From the NCBI GenBank assembly GCA_001839685.1, contig MLAK01001204.1, forward strand, positions 62,001 through 126,000: DNA of 64,000 bases, read 5' to 3'. The position numbers and the translations under genes are program-made. Below the pieces are notes generated by a model that worked only from the letters and a program-made list of their open reading frames with translations, made no database searches and was not told where the DNA came from. Of the stretch, positions 36,894-46,278 are shown piece after piece (position 1 is the stretch's first letter; every line of letters starts with the position of its first letter). The DNA comes from Tritrichomonas foetus (taxonomy: Eukaryota > Parabasalia > Tritrichomonadida > Tritrichomonadidae).

Positions 36894-39188
36894 CTATTTA
36901 TTATTGCCATTCCTATTATGTTTGGTTATAGTATTTTTGTTTTCAGGAAGAATTGGCCAAATTCCTTGAAGTAGATCAGCAAAGTATTCCTCAATCATTT
37001 TGTTATTTACGTCATTTGTTCTTTCAAAAATGTAGTTTATATATTTACTAAACAACATAGCTCGATCATTTTCATCACTATTAAGATCAATTGATAATAT
37101 AATTGAGGCCACTAATGATAAAAGCGATTTTTTACCATTTATACATGCCTTCGCATAAATGTTTTTGATGTGTTGTAAAGCGTCGCATAAATCAATGTTC
37201 ATTTTAGGCTCTAGGAGTTTTAAGACAGTTTTAATTGACAGCTCCCTTATTTCATAGACAGGATCATTGGAAATCATGTCTATACATTTAAATATCATAC
37301 TTTTAGCTAGATTTTGAATCTTGGCAATCTTAGAGTCAGCAAAAAGATTAATTTGTTCAATAACAAAAAGACGATCAGAGTAATCTTTATTTAGAATGCA
37401 TGTTTCATCTCCGCCAGATTTTTTTGGATGAATACTTTCAATTTTTGTACTATACATAATTGCTTCAATGGCATGAGTTGCATTACTCATCATCAGCTCA
37501 AATATTTCATCTGACAATTTAATAGATTTATTAGAAATAATTTTGTAGAAAAAATGATTCAAATAAAGTTTACAAAGTTTTTTCTTTTTCTTTGGATAAT
37601 TATTAATTATTTCTATATATTCATCACTAACTAAATCTGGATAAGTGACAAAGATTTCCGTATAAAGTGGTAAAATTTGGTTGACGAATTTTTCATGTTG
37701 TTCAAGTGTTTCATGTTGTTCAAGTGTTTCAGGTGTTTCAAGTTTTCTAAGTTTTTCATGAATATCTTTAACTAAATCGCACACATTACTTTTAATTGTA
37801 TGATTAATCGAATAAACTAATGGATTCAATAATTGATGCCTTGTTATATTTCGTATTGGAACACTATTTGGACATGAAATACTACTCGATGGTCTGCCTT
37901 GCAAATTACTATTTCTTTTGTAATTCTGTAATTCATTTTTCAATGATGATAGTTTAATTTCTTGAATACGTTTAAGGAATGCATATAAAGAGAGAATACA
38001 TGATTTGTGAATGTCAGAGTCATAAATAGAATTTGAAAATGTTGGAATTAATATTGAGGAATATTTTTCTAATAGTTTGTTTTTTAACAAAAGCATTTTA
38101 TTGGTTCTAATTGCATTGATAAAAGATAGTTGAACATTCCATGCCAATTTTTTGAAATTATCATAGTCAAATAATGAATTAGGAATCTCTAAAATATCTG
38201 TTTCAGGCAAATAAGGAAGAACTTGAATATAAGCGCATTGAACATATGGATCCATCTCCACAACAAACAATGATTTATTGTTGAAAGTATCATTTTTAGG
38301 ATTATTGGGAGAATTATTTTGAGTATTTTCAGTATTATGGACGAGGAAAATGTTGTTTCCTTTTGCAATGAAATTTTTATTGAATTGATTTTTTTCTCTT
38401 GATGAACAAATTCTAATTTTTTTCATTAATTGGTAAATTTTGTCATAAATTGGATGTTTTTCATCAATAAAATTGAAGTCATCAGCTGGACCTCTCCTGA
38501 TTAAAATATCTCTTAATGCAATGTAGCCATTTTTTCGTACATATGGTTCATAAGCAAAATATTTATATTCTTTTTGGATATTTGATGAAAGATTTTGTTT
38601 ATTTTTGATGAAAATTGTGGATTCAATGCTTTCAAAAATAGAAAAATAATCAATATCGATTCTTGATCGGATTAATAAAGCCATTAATCTTATTCCTAAG
38701 GATGTTCTTCCTTGAAAATCACGAGAATTTTCAAGAGATTCGTTCTCAAAAAGTTCTCTTGCAAATTTCATGCCAATGATGCAAGAACTCGCACCAAAAT
38801 TTCTTTCATCTAAAACATATATTAATGGCAGGAGTTCATGTAAAATATTTTCAATTTCTTCATGTTCTCGCATATCAATAATTTTTAGAAGGAGTGAGGA
38901 AAAATTCGGAATTGGGATTGTTTTAACATCCCCTTCTTTTGTATCTTCTCGATGTGATAAATTATAAATAAATTCAGGGAGTAATGTAAGAAGATTTTTA
39001 ACAATTTTTGGATCAGAATAATCAAGTTTGCTAAAAAGTTCATTTTTAATCTTTTTTTCGATTTCTATTAGATCAGAGCCTTTACCTTCTTCAGCTAATC
39101 TGCTAAGGTGCTCTTCAAGATTTTGGAAGGCAATAAGTGTTTGATATTTGTTGGGATGGTGACTCTTTGGAGAAAAAGTTTTATTCAT
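36894..39188 (-). CDS. HEAT-like helical protein, unknown function
   Basis: 764 residues made of helical pairs with hydrophobic spacing (for example LLTLLPEFIYNLSHR, ILHELLPLIYVLDERNF, CDALQHIKNIYAKACINGKK). No signal peptide or membrane span. A short duplication within the sequence, ETLEQHETLEQHE, comes from an 18-base repeat. I do not recognise a named family; similarity to condensin or cohesin-loader HEAT proteins is possible but not evident. It lies upstream of the FG protein on the same strand. The TAG stop is unusual here; most neighbours use TAA. Confidence 0.55.
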   Translation of the reverse strand: MNKTFSPKSHHPNKYQTLIAFQNLEEHLSRLAEEGKGSDLIEIEKKIKNELFSKLDYSDPKIVKNLLTLLPEFIYNLSHREDTKEGDVKTIPIPNFSSLLLKIIDMREHEEIENILHELLPLIYVLDERNFGASSCIIGMKFARELFENESLENSRDFQGRTSLGIRLMALLIRSRIDIDYFSIFESIESTIFIKNKQNLSSNIQKEYKYFAYEPYVRKNGYIALRDILIRRGPADDFNFIDEKHPIYDKIYQLMKKIRICSSREKNQFNKNFIAKGNNIFLVHNTENTQNNSPNNPKNDTFNNKSLFVVEMDPYVQCAYIQVLPYLPETDILEIPNSLFDYDNFKKLAWNVQLSFINAIRTNKMLLLKNKLLEKYSSILIPTFSNSIYDSDIHKSCILSLYAFLKRIQEIKLSSLKNELQNYKRNSNLQGRPSSSISCPNSVPIRNITRHQLLNPLVYSINHTIKSNVCDLVKDIHEKLRKLETPETLEQHETLEQHEKFVNQILPLYTEIFVTYPDLVSDEYIEIINNYPKKKKKLCKLYLNHFFYKIISNKSIKLSDEIFELMMSNATHAIEAIMYSTKIESIHPKKSGGDETCILNKDYSDRLFVIEQINLFADSKIAKIQNLAKSMIFKCIDMISNDPVYEIRELSIKTVLKLLEPKMNIDLCDALQHIKNIYAKACINGKKSLLSLVASIILSIDLNSDENDRAMLFSKYINYIFERTNDVNNKMIEEYFADLLQGIWPILPENKNTITKHNRNGNNK
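37691..37726. repeat. Two identical 18-base units inside a coding region
   Basis: Exact tandem duplication at 37691-37708 and 37709-37726 giving the repeated LEQHET peptide; a degenerate third unit follows. Probably recent slippage. Confidence 0.75.
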
Positions 39189-39617
39189 GAAAATATCATT
39201 TGAATAATTAACTGGTCATATTAATTCAAATTTCACAAGAAGACAAGTGACGAAAATAGTGGGAAATGATCTAATTATATCATCAAGAACTTTCGCTAGA
39301 TAATTTATACGATGAAAATGTTAGATGTCAACCAATAGATATAGAGAAAAATTGACATTTATCAATCTTTTCATCGCCAATGTCCATTTTTCTCTTTTTT
39401 GATAATGTTGTTATTTTACATAACTGTAATCCATTTCTGTTTTTATAATTTTTGTAACAAAACTTTTTCTATATATCAAAAATGTAGTCCAACAACAAAA
39501 ACGATGCTTCAATGATCTATTTTATTTGTTATTTACCAATTTCATTGAACGGATAGGCTTCATGACTGTGAAATTTCAATGAAAATACAAAAATAAATAT
39601 TATGCTTTAATAAACAT
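39189..39617. other. Intergenic region containing a hairpin-forming inverted repeat
   Basis: About 430 bases. The arms AGAGAAAAATTGACAT (39343-39358) and ATGTCCATTTTTCTCT (39380-39395) are complementary over 15 of 16 positions with a 21-base loop. Nothing else is recognised. Confidence 0.5.
39343..39395. repeat. Inverted repeat, 16-base arms, 21-base loop
   Basis: Arms complementary at 15 of 16 positions. It lies upstream of the HEAT-like gene (-) and downstream of the ankyrin gene (-), so it could be a transcript 3' structure, but no further evidence exists. Confidence 0.55.
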
Positions 39618-42600
39618 TTATAATTCAGTAGGATTGATTAGATTTGCAACACTTGATCTAGAATATTTAAGAGCAAGCTTAAGAGGAGTCAAACCAAATT
39701 CATCTTCCGCATTAATATCAATATCATCTCTCTGAAGGAGCATTTTTGCACCTGCTACAAAGCCATACATGGCTGCAAAATGAAGTGGTGTTTTCTTTTT
39801 CGAACTTCTAGCATTTACATCAACTGTTGATTCTTTTAATAGAATTCTCAGAGAATTTTCCGCTTTTTGTGATACAGCAAGATGTACTGCTGTATATCCA
39901 TTAATAGTTTTTGCATTCACAGAGTCTGGTAATGAACTATTTATCATAATTGGCAATAACAGTTGAACTATATCATCATTATCTTTATGAGCAGCAAAAT
40001 GCAAAGCTGTCCAGTTATTATTGTTCACTGCAAGAATATTGATATTTTTGCTGTTCTTTTTACTATTATTCGTCTCATTTGAACTGCCTTCATTAGAATT
40101 AGTTTCATTATCATCTTCATATTTATAATGCACTAAGCTGAACGAGTTATAATAATTACCGTAAAGTGATGCATACATTAGAGGTGTATTGCCTTCATTA
40201 TCAGTCGCATTTACATCTATTTCTTTTATAGTTAATAATAGTTTTAATAAATTATTTTTAGGTATCATTGCTGAATAGTGCAAAGGAGTTCTTTTGTCAA
40301 TATCAACTTCATTAATCTTTTCCACAACTTCGGGAATTTGAAGAAGTTTTTCGACAATTTTTACGTGACCATTAATGCAGGCAATATGAATTGGAAGTCT
40401 TCCTCTCCCATCATTGATGACTGAAGTTGATGGTTCGTAATCAACTAATGCACTTGCAATATCTTCATCGCCATTTCTACAAGCAATGTGCAAAGGTATT
40501 ATTTGGTCTTGATTTTTTTCATTTACAATTACTTTTTTAGTATCAAGGAGGATTTTTACAATTGGAAAAGAACGCTTATATGTTGCGGCAAGAATAGGTG
40601 TTGAATTCCCTTGGCATTTTGTATTAATTTGAATATATTGATGAGCAATAAGTTCTTTTACTGAATCAGAAAATCCATATTCACAAGCCAAATATAAAGG
40701 TGTTCGGTCGTCAAAAACATTATTGACAAAATTAGGATTCAAATATTCAACCTTGAGTAACATTTGAATTGCTTCTGTTCTTCCATTTTTGGCGGCTTGT
40801 TGTAAAGGTGTTAAATTTTCATCATCAATTAAATTCAAATCTGGATGGCTTTTAAGCAAAAGTGCTAAAATTGGTGTAAAATTCAATTTTGCTGCCAAAT
40901 GAATTGGAAAAGAATTCGTTTTCAAACTAGTACGTCCAAATTGCGCACCATGTTTGAGAAGTATTTCAGTAGTTGATGTATGACCGTCACTGACGGCATA
41001 ATAAAGGGCATCAAGATTATTTTTATTTAAATAATTTACATCAAATAACTGTGTTGATAATAATAAATCCAAAACATCATCATGACCATTTCGAGCTGCT
41101 TTATTAATAGCGTTATTTCTTTTATCATTGAAATAAACTTGTTTATCTTCAAGATTTGATATTATATACTTACAGATTCGAATGGAATCATTAATGGCAC
41201 ATACGAAAAGTTGATAATTGTAAAATTTTTTTGGTAAACTGGATATCAAAAATTTGGATTGTAATTTTTCATTTCCATCTTCTTCTAAATCTTCATTCTC
41301 ATATTCACTTATATCTTCAATATCAAACATATTTATATCTCCATTTAATAATTTCTCTATAAATAATTGTTTTATTTCTTCATTCTCAAATTCATTTATA
41401 TCTTCATTCTCATATTCATTATCTCCATCATCTTCACCTTTTTTAGGTATTTTTGTTAAATCTATTTCTCTATTCATATTTTCTTCAATAAAAAGATTTG
41501 TTATTTCAAACACTTCCCTATGATCTTCATAAATTGAAACTTTTTGAAGCATTGATAATAAATCTTTAGTGGAGTAAATTTCCATACAAACTTCATCAGA
41601 TGAAAAAAAATTATCAGTAAATAAAATATCATAAAGAAATTCAATATTTCCAAAAGCAGAAGCATCACATAATAATTTTTGGATGGAGCTTTTTGATTTA
41701 TTTGATGAAAGGATCCATTCCAAAATGTCATTTTGATGAAATTGTAACGCAAATGTAATGGTGTTGTCAAAAGGTAAATTTAGTTGTTCACAAATTCGAA
41801 TAATTTCACCACATCCCCCTGCTACAGCAAAATTAGAAAGTGTTTTACCAACATTATCAGTTAATTTTGGATTGGCATTATTTAATAATAAAAATTTAAA
41901 TGATTTTGTTGATGAGAAATACGCAGCAGCATGAATTAAGGTAGGTGAGCTATTTAAAAGAGGAATTTGTAAGAATGGTGATTTTGGAAGTGTTGAATTA
42001 ATATTGAAATCTGAACGGTTAACATAGTCTTTAACTAATTCAATATTATCTGTTCGTATTGCATCACCAATTGAATCTGGTTCATAAGCTGTCCTAATAG
42101 TTTCTTTCAAAAGTGACCAATTATTTTTACGCAACTTTTCTAGCATTTCTTTAGAATAAAATTTAGCAACACAATCATCATCTTGAAATCTTGGTATACC
42201 TTTGCGAAACTTGTCACATTCGTAATTAATAATTTTGTCAAATAACTCAATATTATATTTTTCAAGCTCGGGCAAAAACCATAAACACATGAATCTTAAT
42301 TGATTCATCTTGCCAGGATGATTATGATGAAATATTCCAAGCTCAGTTGCAATTTCTTCATCTGAAAGAAGAAATTGAGTAAAGCATTTATATAAATATG
42401 AGAAATAAAAAATATCTTCAGTTGGTAAAATACATCGTGGAACGACCCTGTGAAATTTAAAAATTAAAATGTCTTTGATGACCGCTAATTCAGGAATTTC
42501 CTCTCTTTTATTGTATAAATTCATTGTGAGAGTTGTATAACATTGATGTTTCTTGTAACGAAATTTAACTGCGTGGAAAATGTGATGAAAAAGATCCCAG

Positions 42601-42815
42601 ATACTATCTATTGAAGAAACAAACGGCGATTCACAGATTTCTTCCAACGCGTAATCGATCGACGATTCATTCAAATCGAACAACAATTTTTTTAACGAAA
42701 AGATGTCTTCAAGATGGTCGAATTTGCTTTTTCTTTTTTCTTCTATGTCTCCTTCTATTTTTCTCTCTTCTTCTTCGTCTTCTTCTGCGTGACTATGAAC
42801 ATCAAATTCCGACAT
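39618..42815 (-). CDS. Ankyrin repeat protein with acidic insert
   Basis: 1065 residues. The N-terminal 250 residues form a conserved-looking helical region of the kind placed before ankyrin repeats in trichomonad proteins (DUF3447-like). Degenerate repeats occur near 285-420. An acidic Glu/Asn/Asp insert with repeated YENED/EFENEE units lies at about 462-518. Classic ankyrin repeats fill 560-1060 (TPLHFAAMYGFVAGAKMLL, RLPIHIACINGHVKIVEKLL), about fourteen in number. A cytoplasmic binding scaffold is likely; the target is unknown. Ankyrin proteins are very numerous in trichomonads, so this is one member of a large family. The start lies just after GTCAAAAAA and the stop in TAAA. Confidence 0.88.
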   Translation of the reverse strand: MSEFDVHSHAEEDEEEERKIEGDIEEKRKSKFDHLEDIFSLKKLLFDLNESSIDYALEEICESPFVSSIDSIWDLFHHIFHAVKFRYKKHQCYTTLTMNLYNKREEIPELAVIKDILIFKFHRVVPRCILPTEDIFYFSYLYKCFTQFLLSDEEIATELGIFHHNHPGKMNQLRFMCLWFLPELEKYNIELFDKIINYECDKFRKGIPRFQDDDCVAKFYSKEMLEKLRKNNWSLLKETIRTAYEPDSIGDAIRTDNIELVKDYVNRSDFNINSTLPKSPFLQIPLLNSSPTLIHAAAYFSSTKSFKFLLLNNANPKLTDNVGKTLSNFAVAGGCGEIIRICEQLNLPFDNTITFALQFHQNDILEWILSSNKSKSSIQKLLCDASAFGNIEFLYDILFTDNFFSSDEVCMEIYSTKDLLSMLQKVSIYEDHREVFEITNLFIEENMNREIDLTKIPKKGEDDGDNEYENEDINEFENEEIKQLFIEKLLNGDINMFDIEDISEYENEDLEEDGNEKLQSKFLISSLPKKFYNYQLFVCAINDSIRICKYIISNLEDKQVYFNDKRNNAINKAARNGHDDVLDLLLSTQLFDVNYLNKNNLDALYYAVSDGHTSTTEILLKHGAQFGRTSLKTNSFPIHLAAKLNFTPILALLLKSHPDLNLIDDENLTPLQQAAKNGRTEAIQMLLKVEYLNPNFVNNVFDDRTPLYLACEYGFSDSVKELIAHQYIQINTKCQGNSTPILAATYKRSFPIVKILLDTKKVIVNEKNQDQIIPLHIACRNGDEDIASALVDYEPSTSVINDGRGRLPIHIACINGHVKIVEKLLQIPEVVEKINEVDIDKRTPLHYSAMIPKNNLLKLLLTIKEIDVNATDNEGNTPLMYASLYGNYYNSFSLVHYKYEDDNETNSNEGSSNETNNSKKNSKNINILAVNNNNWTALHFAAHKDNDDIVQLLLPIMINSSLPDSVNAKTINGYTAVHLAVSQKAENSLRILLKESTVDVNARSSKKKTPLHFAAMYGFVAGAKMLLQRDDIDINAEDEFGLTPLKLALKYSRSSVANLINPTEL

Positions 42816-43185
42816 TTTTTTGACAAAAAAAAGGTGAAATTTTCATTATTATCAGTTGTCCTTGGAAAATGTTTATTTATAAACATATAAAATATATTAG
42901 ACAAGTCTAATATTCCAGTAATTAAAAATTAATTCGTTGTACAAATACAAAATTAGCTTTAACATATAGTTTTGTCTAAATAAATACGTGAAAAATAATA
43001 TTTTCTATCATATAAATAAAGATATAGATATACTAATGGTATTCATATTTTGAATTCGAGATTTTTCTATATTTATTTGGCTGTAATTTTAGAAATTCCC
43101 AAAAAATTAAATAACTTTTGAAATCATCAGTGAAAATTCGTATTCAAAATAATTTCCTTGATAAAATATTTAAACGTATGATTCA
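42816..43185. other. Intergenic region between divergent genes
   Basis: 370 bases; the promoter regions of the ankyrin gene (-) and coiled-coil gene (+). TCA directly abuts the coiled-coil gene ATG at 43183-43185. Nothing else is recognised. Confidence 0.5.
43183..43185 (+). promoter_or_regulatory. Candidate initiator TCA directly upstream of an ATG
   Basis: ATTCAATGAG: TCA is immediately followed by the start codon. The same CTCAATGAG arrangement is at 26145. Confidence 0.3.
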
Positions 43186-44547
43186 ATGAGCTCCTTAGAA
43201 AATGAGTCAATCTCAAGACTATCGAGTGAATCATCCATAACGCGCGCCGAGAATCGAATATGCGATATTGAAGAAGAAATTGAAGCACAAGGAATTGCCA
43301 TCGAAAATTACATTCGAAATCATGAGACAGAAAGCGATGATTCAGAGCCACTCATTGCTTTAAGAGCTTTATATAAATTATTTAGAAAAGAAGTTTCATT
43401 GAATAATTCATTAAGAAGACAAATCACTCAGACAATTCCATCAAACAAGCATTTGACTGCAGAAAATCAACGAGTATCAGAAATAATTACTGGGTTTATT
43501 AGAGAGGCAGGTATTTTTTATCATACAACTTTTCGAGATTTGAATGACATCACCGAATTTTTTTTGGATCATATTGACCAGTCACTTGAAGCAGAACAGC
43601 AAGTAAAAACTTTACGTGAAATTGTTCAACAAGAAAAATCTTTAAAAACTCAGTTAAATCATTACATCACTTCATCTGAAGCAAACTCACATCACATCAC
43701 AGAATATGGAGATGCGTTATCAATGAAATTAGTTGAACTCAGTTCTGAACTAGAAAATGTTGAAACAAATTGCTCTATTCTCAAAAATCAAATTACCTGT
43801 GAAGAGCAAAAGAAAGATGAATTACTACATCAAATTGATATGATTAAAAAAGGCTCGGAAATATACATGGAACAAATCGAATATCAAAGAAACGATTTTG
43901 ATAAAGTAATGAATACATTTCGAAACAAAAAAGCCAAAAGAAAAATTAAAATTGCTAAAATTATGGAAGAAATCGATTCTGTTAAGTTAACTTTCAAATG
44001 TTTGCTTAAAGATAAACAAAAATTGGATTTTGCTCTATCCCAAGCTCGAAATGAGAAAGAGATAATAGAAAATAAATCAAATGAAGAAATTTCTGAGCTT
44101 CAAAAACAGAAAGAGGTTTATGAAAAGTTGCTAGATGACATATTAAAAAAGTTTACAGAGAACAAACCAAAAAAAGAAGAATTATTTAAGCAGAAAAGTC
44201 AGCTTGAACGAAAAATTGCAAAATTTGAAAAAGATTTCCAGAGATTATCTATTGTTTCAACAGAATGGAAAACAAAACTAAAAGCCAAAAATCAAATTAA
44301 ACAACAAATATTTGATGATATTGATCGTTATTCAAATACACTTCTTAAACTGCAAGAAGAATGTAAAACATCAGATGTTGAACAATATTTGGATATGAGA
44401 CAAAGTGAAAATGATTCTCTTCTCATCGAAAATAAGAAACTCGAATCCATATTAAGAGTAACTTTGAAAAATATCCAAAAAATGGATGATCAAAACCTTG
44501 AATTAAAGGCAAGTATTCTTCAATATCAATCAAATCCCTCACAGTAG
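43186..44547 (+). CDS. Long coiled-coil protein, possibly cytoskeletal
   Basis: 453 residues, almost entirely heptad-rich coiled coil from about residue 60 on, broken by a short region near 100-130 (EIITGFIREAGIFYHTTFRD). It is Glu/Lys/Gln-rich with no signal peptide or membrane span. Such proteins in parabasalids are often part of the flagellar/basal-body cytoskeleton, costa or axostyle, or act as tethers; nothing here identifies which. The N terminus is Ser-rich. The TAG stop follows directly after SNPSQ. Confidence 0.6.
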   Translation: MSSLENESISRLSSESSITRAENRICDIEEEIEAQGIAIENYIRNHETESDDSEPLIALRALYKLFRKEVSLNNSLRRQITQTIPSNKHLTAENQRVSEIITGFIREAGIFYHTTFRDLNDITEFFLDHIDQSLEAEQQVKTLREIVQQEKSLKTQLNHYITSSEANSHHITEYGDALSMKLVELSSELENVETNCSILKNQITCEEQKKDELLHQIDMIKKGSEIYMEQIEYQRNDFDKVMNTFRNKKAKRKIKIAKIMEEIDSVKLTFKCLLKDKQKLDFALSQARNEKEIIENKSNEEISELQKQKEVYEKLLDDILKKFTENKPKKEELFKQKSQLERKIAKFEKDFQRLSIVSTEWKTKLKAKNQIKQQIFDDIDRYSNTLLKLQEECKTSDVEQYLDMRQSENDSLLIENKKLESILRVTLKNIQKMDDQNLELKASILQYQSNPSQ

Positions 44548-44940
44548 CCAGATCTGTCTTTTTGGAATGTTTCTCCTGTTTTTTCTTATTCTTTATTTGT
44601 TAGTAATAAAAGTATTTTAAATATTTTTCTATTATTCATTTTTCTATAGGTGCAAATTACGGACTTTTTTCTGGACACAATTTTTTTGCATTTGGACAAT
44701 GGAATATTGCAGTATCATTGCTACTTATGGTCATTTTTGTAGAATAAAAGTTTCCATAAGCGGAAACCATAATATCTATTGTTAAAGATGACGCCTAATC
44801 TTTTTTCAATTTGGCTGAACAAATGTTTGGACATAAAATGGACGATAAACGGATTTTTCTGTATTTATATGATTGTGTTTTCAGAGCATTTGTTCATATA
44901 AGTATTGAAAAGTTCCAAACATGAAAATTATTGTAATGAA
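44548..44940. other. Intergenic region
   Basis: About 390 bases between two plus-strand genes. No TTCA lies directly next to the ATG at 44941; the nearest is at about 44894. No RNA or repeat recognised. Confidence 0.5.
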
Positions 44941-45777
44941 ATGACACCAAAAAAGCTGAAATACTCGAATCATCCACAGAAATTCGACAATCCAGATCCA
45001 AAACTTCAAAAAGAATGGGAAGACTTAAAAGAAGTTCTTTGCGATAACGAATATATGATGGGTTACAAAATTATGGTTGGCCAAAAAATCAACTTTTCAA
45101 CAGTTTGGAACATACTCACGACAAAGCACACAGATACATCAAATATCTATTCGCATTTGATATTTGGTTTCTTTTTTACATATCGCGCTTTTGCATTTAA
45201 TTCGAAATTTGAATTAATCCTTGTGAATTTACTTTGCGCTTTAACATTCTTTATGTCAGCTTTCTACCACACCTTCCGAAATTACAGCCGTCGATGGTAC
45301 GATCTATGCCTTACTCTCGACGTGAGTGGAATTGGTATTCAAATATTTGCATATTTGATAACAGACACAATAAATTTCTTTAAAGATGATCACCCCGATC
45401 TGATGAGAAACTATCTAATATTCTTCTGTATCTTATTTGTCGTTTCTTTGGTATCTGTTCCTTTTATATTGAAATACAAATTATATTTTTGGCGAACATT
45501 TATGTTCACAATTATCTCAATGCTTTGCATACCTTTAATAATGCATCATATTTGGCTTTGCAATGGGATCGACGAAAAACTTCGTCGTTTTCTTCCATTG
45601 AGAGCAGCCATCTTCTTCTGGCAAGGCGTCGGTCTCTGCTTCAGGTCATCCCATATACCTGAGAGATTCTTTCCAAGAACAATTTTTCAGTATGTCTTTC
45701 ATTCACACTTTTGGTTCCATATTGCAGGATCTGTTGGATCTTATTTTGGTTGTCTCTCGTGTGAAGTTTATAGGTGA
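44941..45777 (+). CDS. PAQR / hemolysin III family seven-span receptor
   Basis: 278 residues from the ATG at 44941; the open frame upstream begins with TTG, and no other ATG is available. After about 65 cytoplasmic residues (including KHTDTSNIYSHLIFG, the PAQR N-terminal motif) there are seven spans. The conserved zinc-site residues are all present: S106 and H110 in SAFYHTF, D127 in LTLDVSGIG, and H256/H260 in HSHFWFHIAG. These define progestin/adipoQ receptors, some of which have ceramidase activity that the metal site would support. Substrate or ligand cannot be read from sequence. Complete length and intact motifs point to a working protein in an intracellular or surface membrane. Confidence 0.9.
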   Translation: MTPKKLKYSNHPQKFDNPDPKLQKEWEDLKEVLCDNEYMMGYKIMVGQKINFSTVWNILTTKHTDTSNIYSHLIFGFFFTYRAFAFNSKFELILVNLLCALTFFMSAFYHTFRNYSRRWYDLCLTLDVSGIGIQIFAYLITDTINFFKDDHPDLMRNYLIFFCILFVVSLVSVPFILKYKLYFWRTFMFTIISMLCIPLIMHHIWLCNGIDEKLRRFLPLRAAIFFWQGVGLCFRSSHIPERFFPRTIFQYVFHSHFWFHIAGSVGSYFGCLSCEVYR

Positions 45778-46278
45778 AGCACTTATTTGAATCTGTTTTA
45801 TTGAATAAATATTATCACTTATATTATGTTTAATTAAAGATTGACTTTATTTTGATTGAAAATAATGATAGCTCTTATTGTAACTATGAGTTTATCCATA
45901 ATTAGCCCATAACATATTACTATACTGTTTCATCGACAATTTATTCTGTATTACGAAAATCCGAGATGATTTTCTGGTTTATTTTTTGAATAGATAAATT
46001 TAGGTTTAATTGTATTAATTTAATCCAATGTTTTTTAACATTAATGAACAAATATCTGCACGAAAAATGAAAGATTTAATATTTTTCATGCATATCGGAT
46101 CAAATCAATTGATGAATTTAATAATACAAGTTTGAATTTTCAATTCTAATGATTAAATTCAAAGGTAAATTCTAATTATATAAGTGTTATGGTGGTAAGA
46201 ATTGGAAATTCGGCCCGAATTGATGACTATAGCGGTTATGGTCAAAATAAATGAGCTTTTAACAACTTTCAAGGTGTT
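45778..46278. other. Intergenic region
   Basis: About 500 bases between two plus-strand genes. TTTCAAGGTGTTATG precedes the karyopherin start. No gene, repeat or RNA recognised. Confidence 0.5.
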
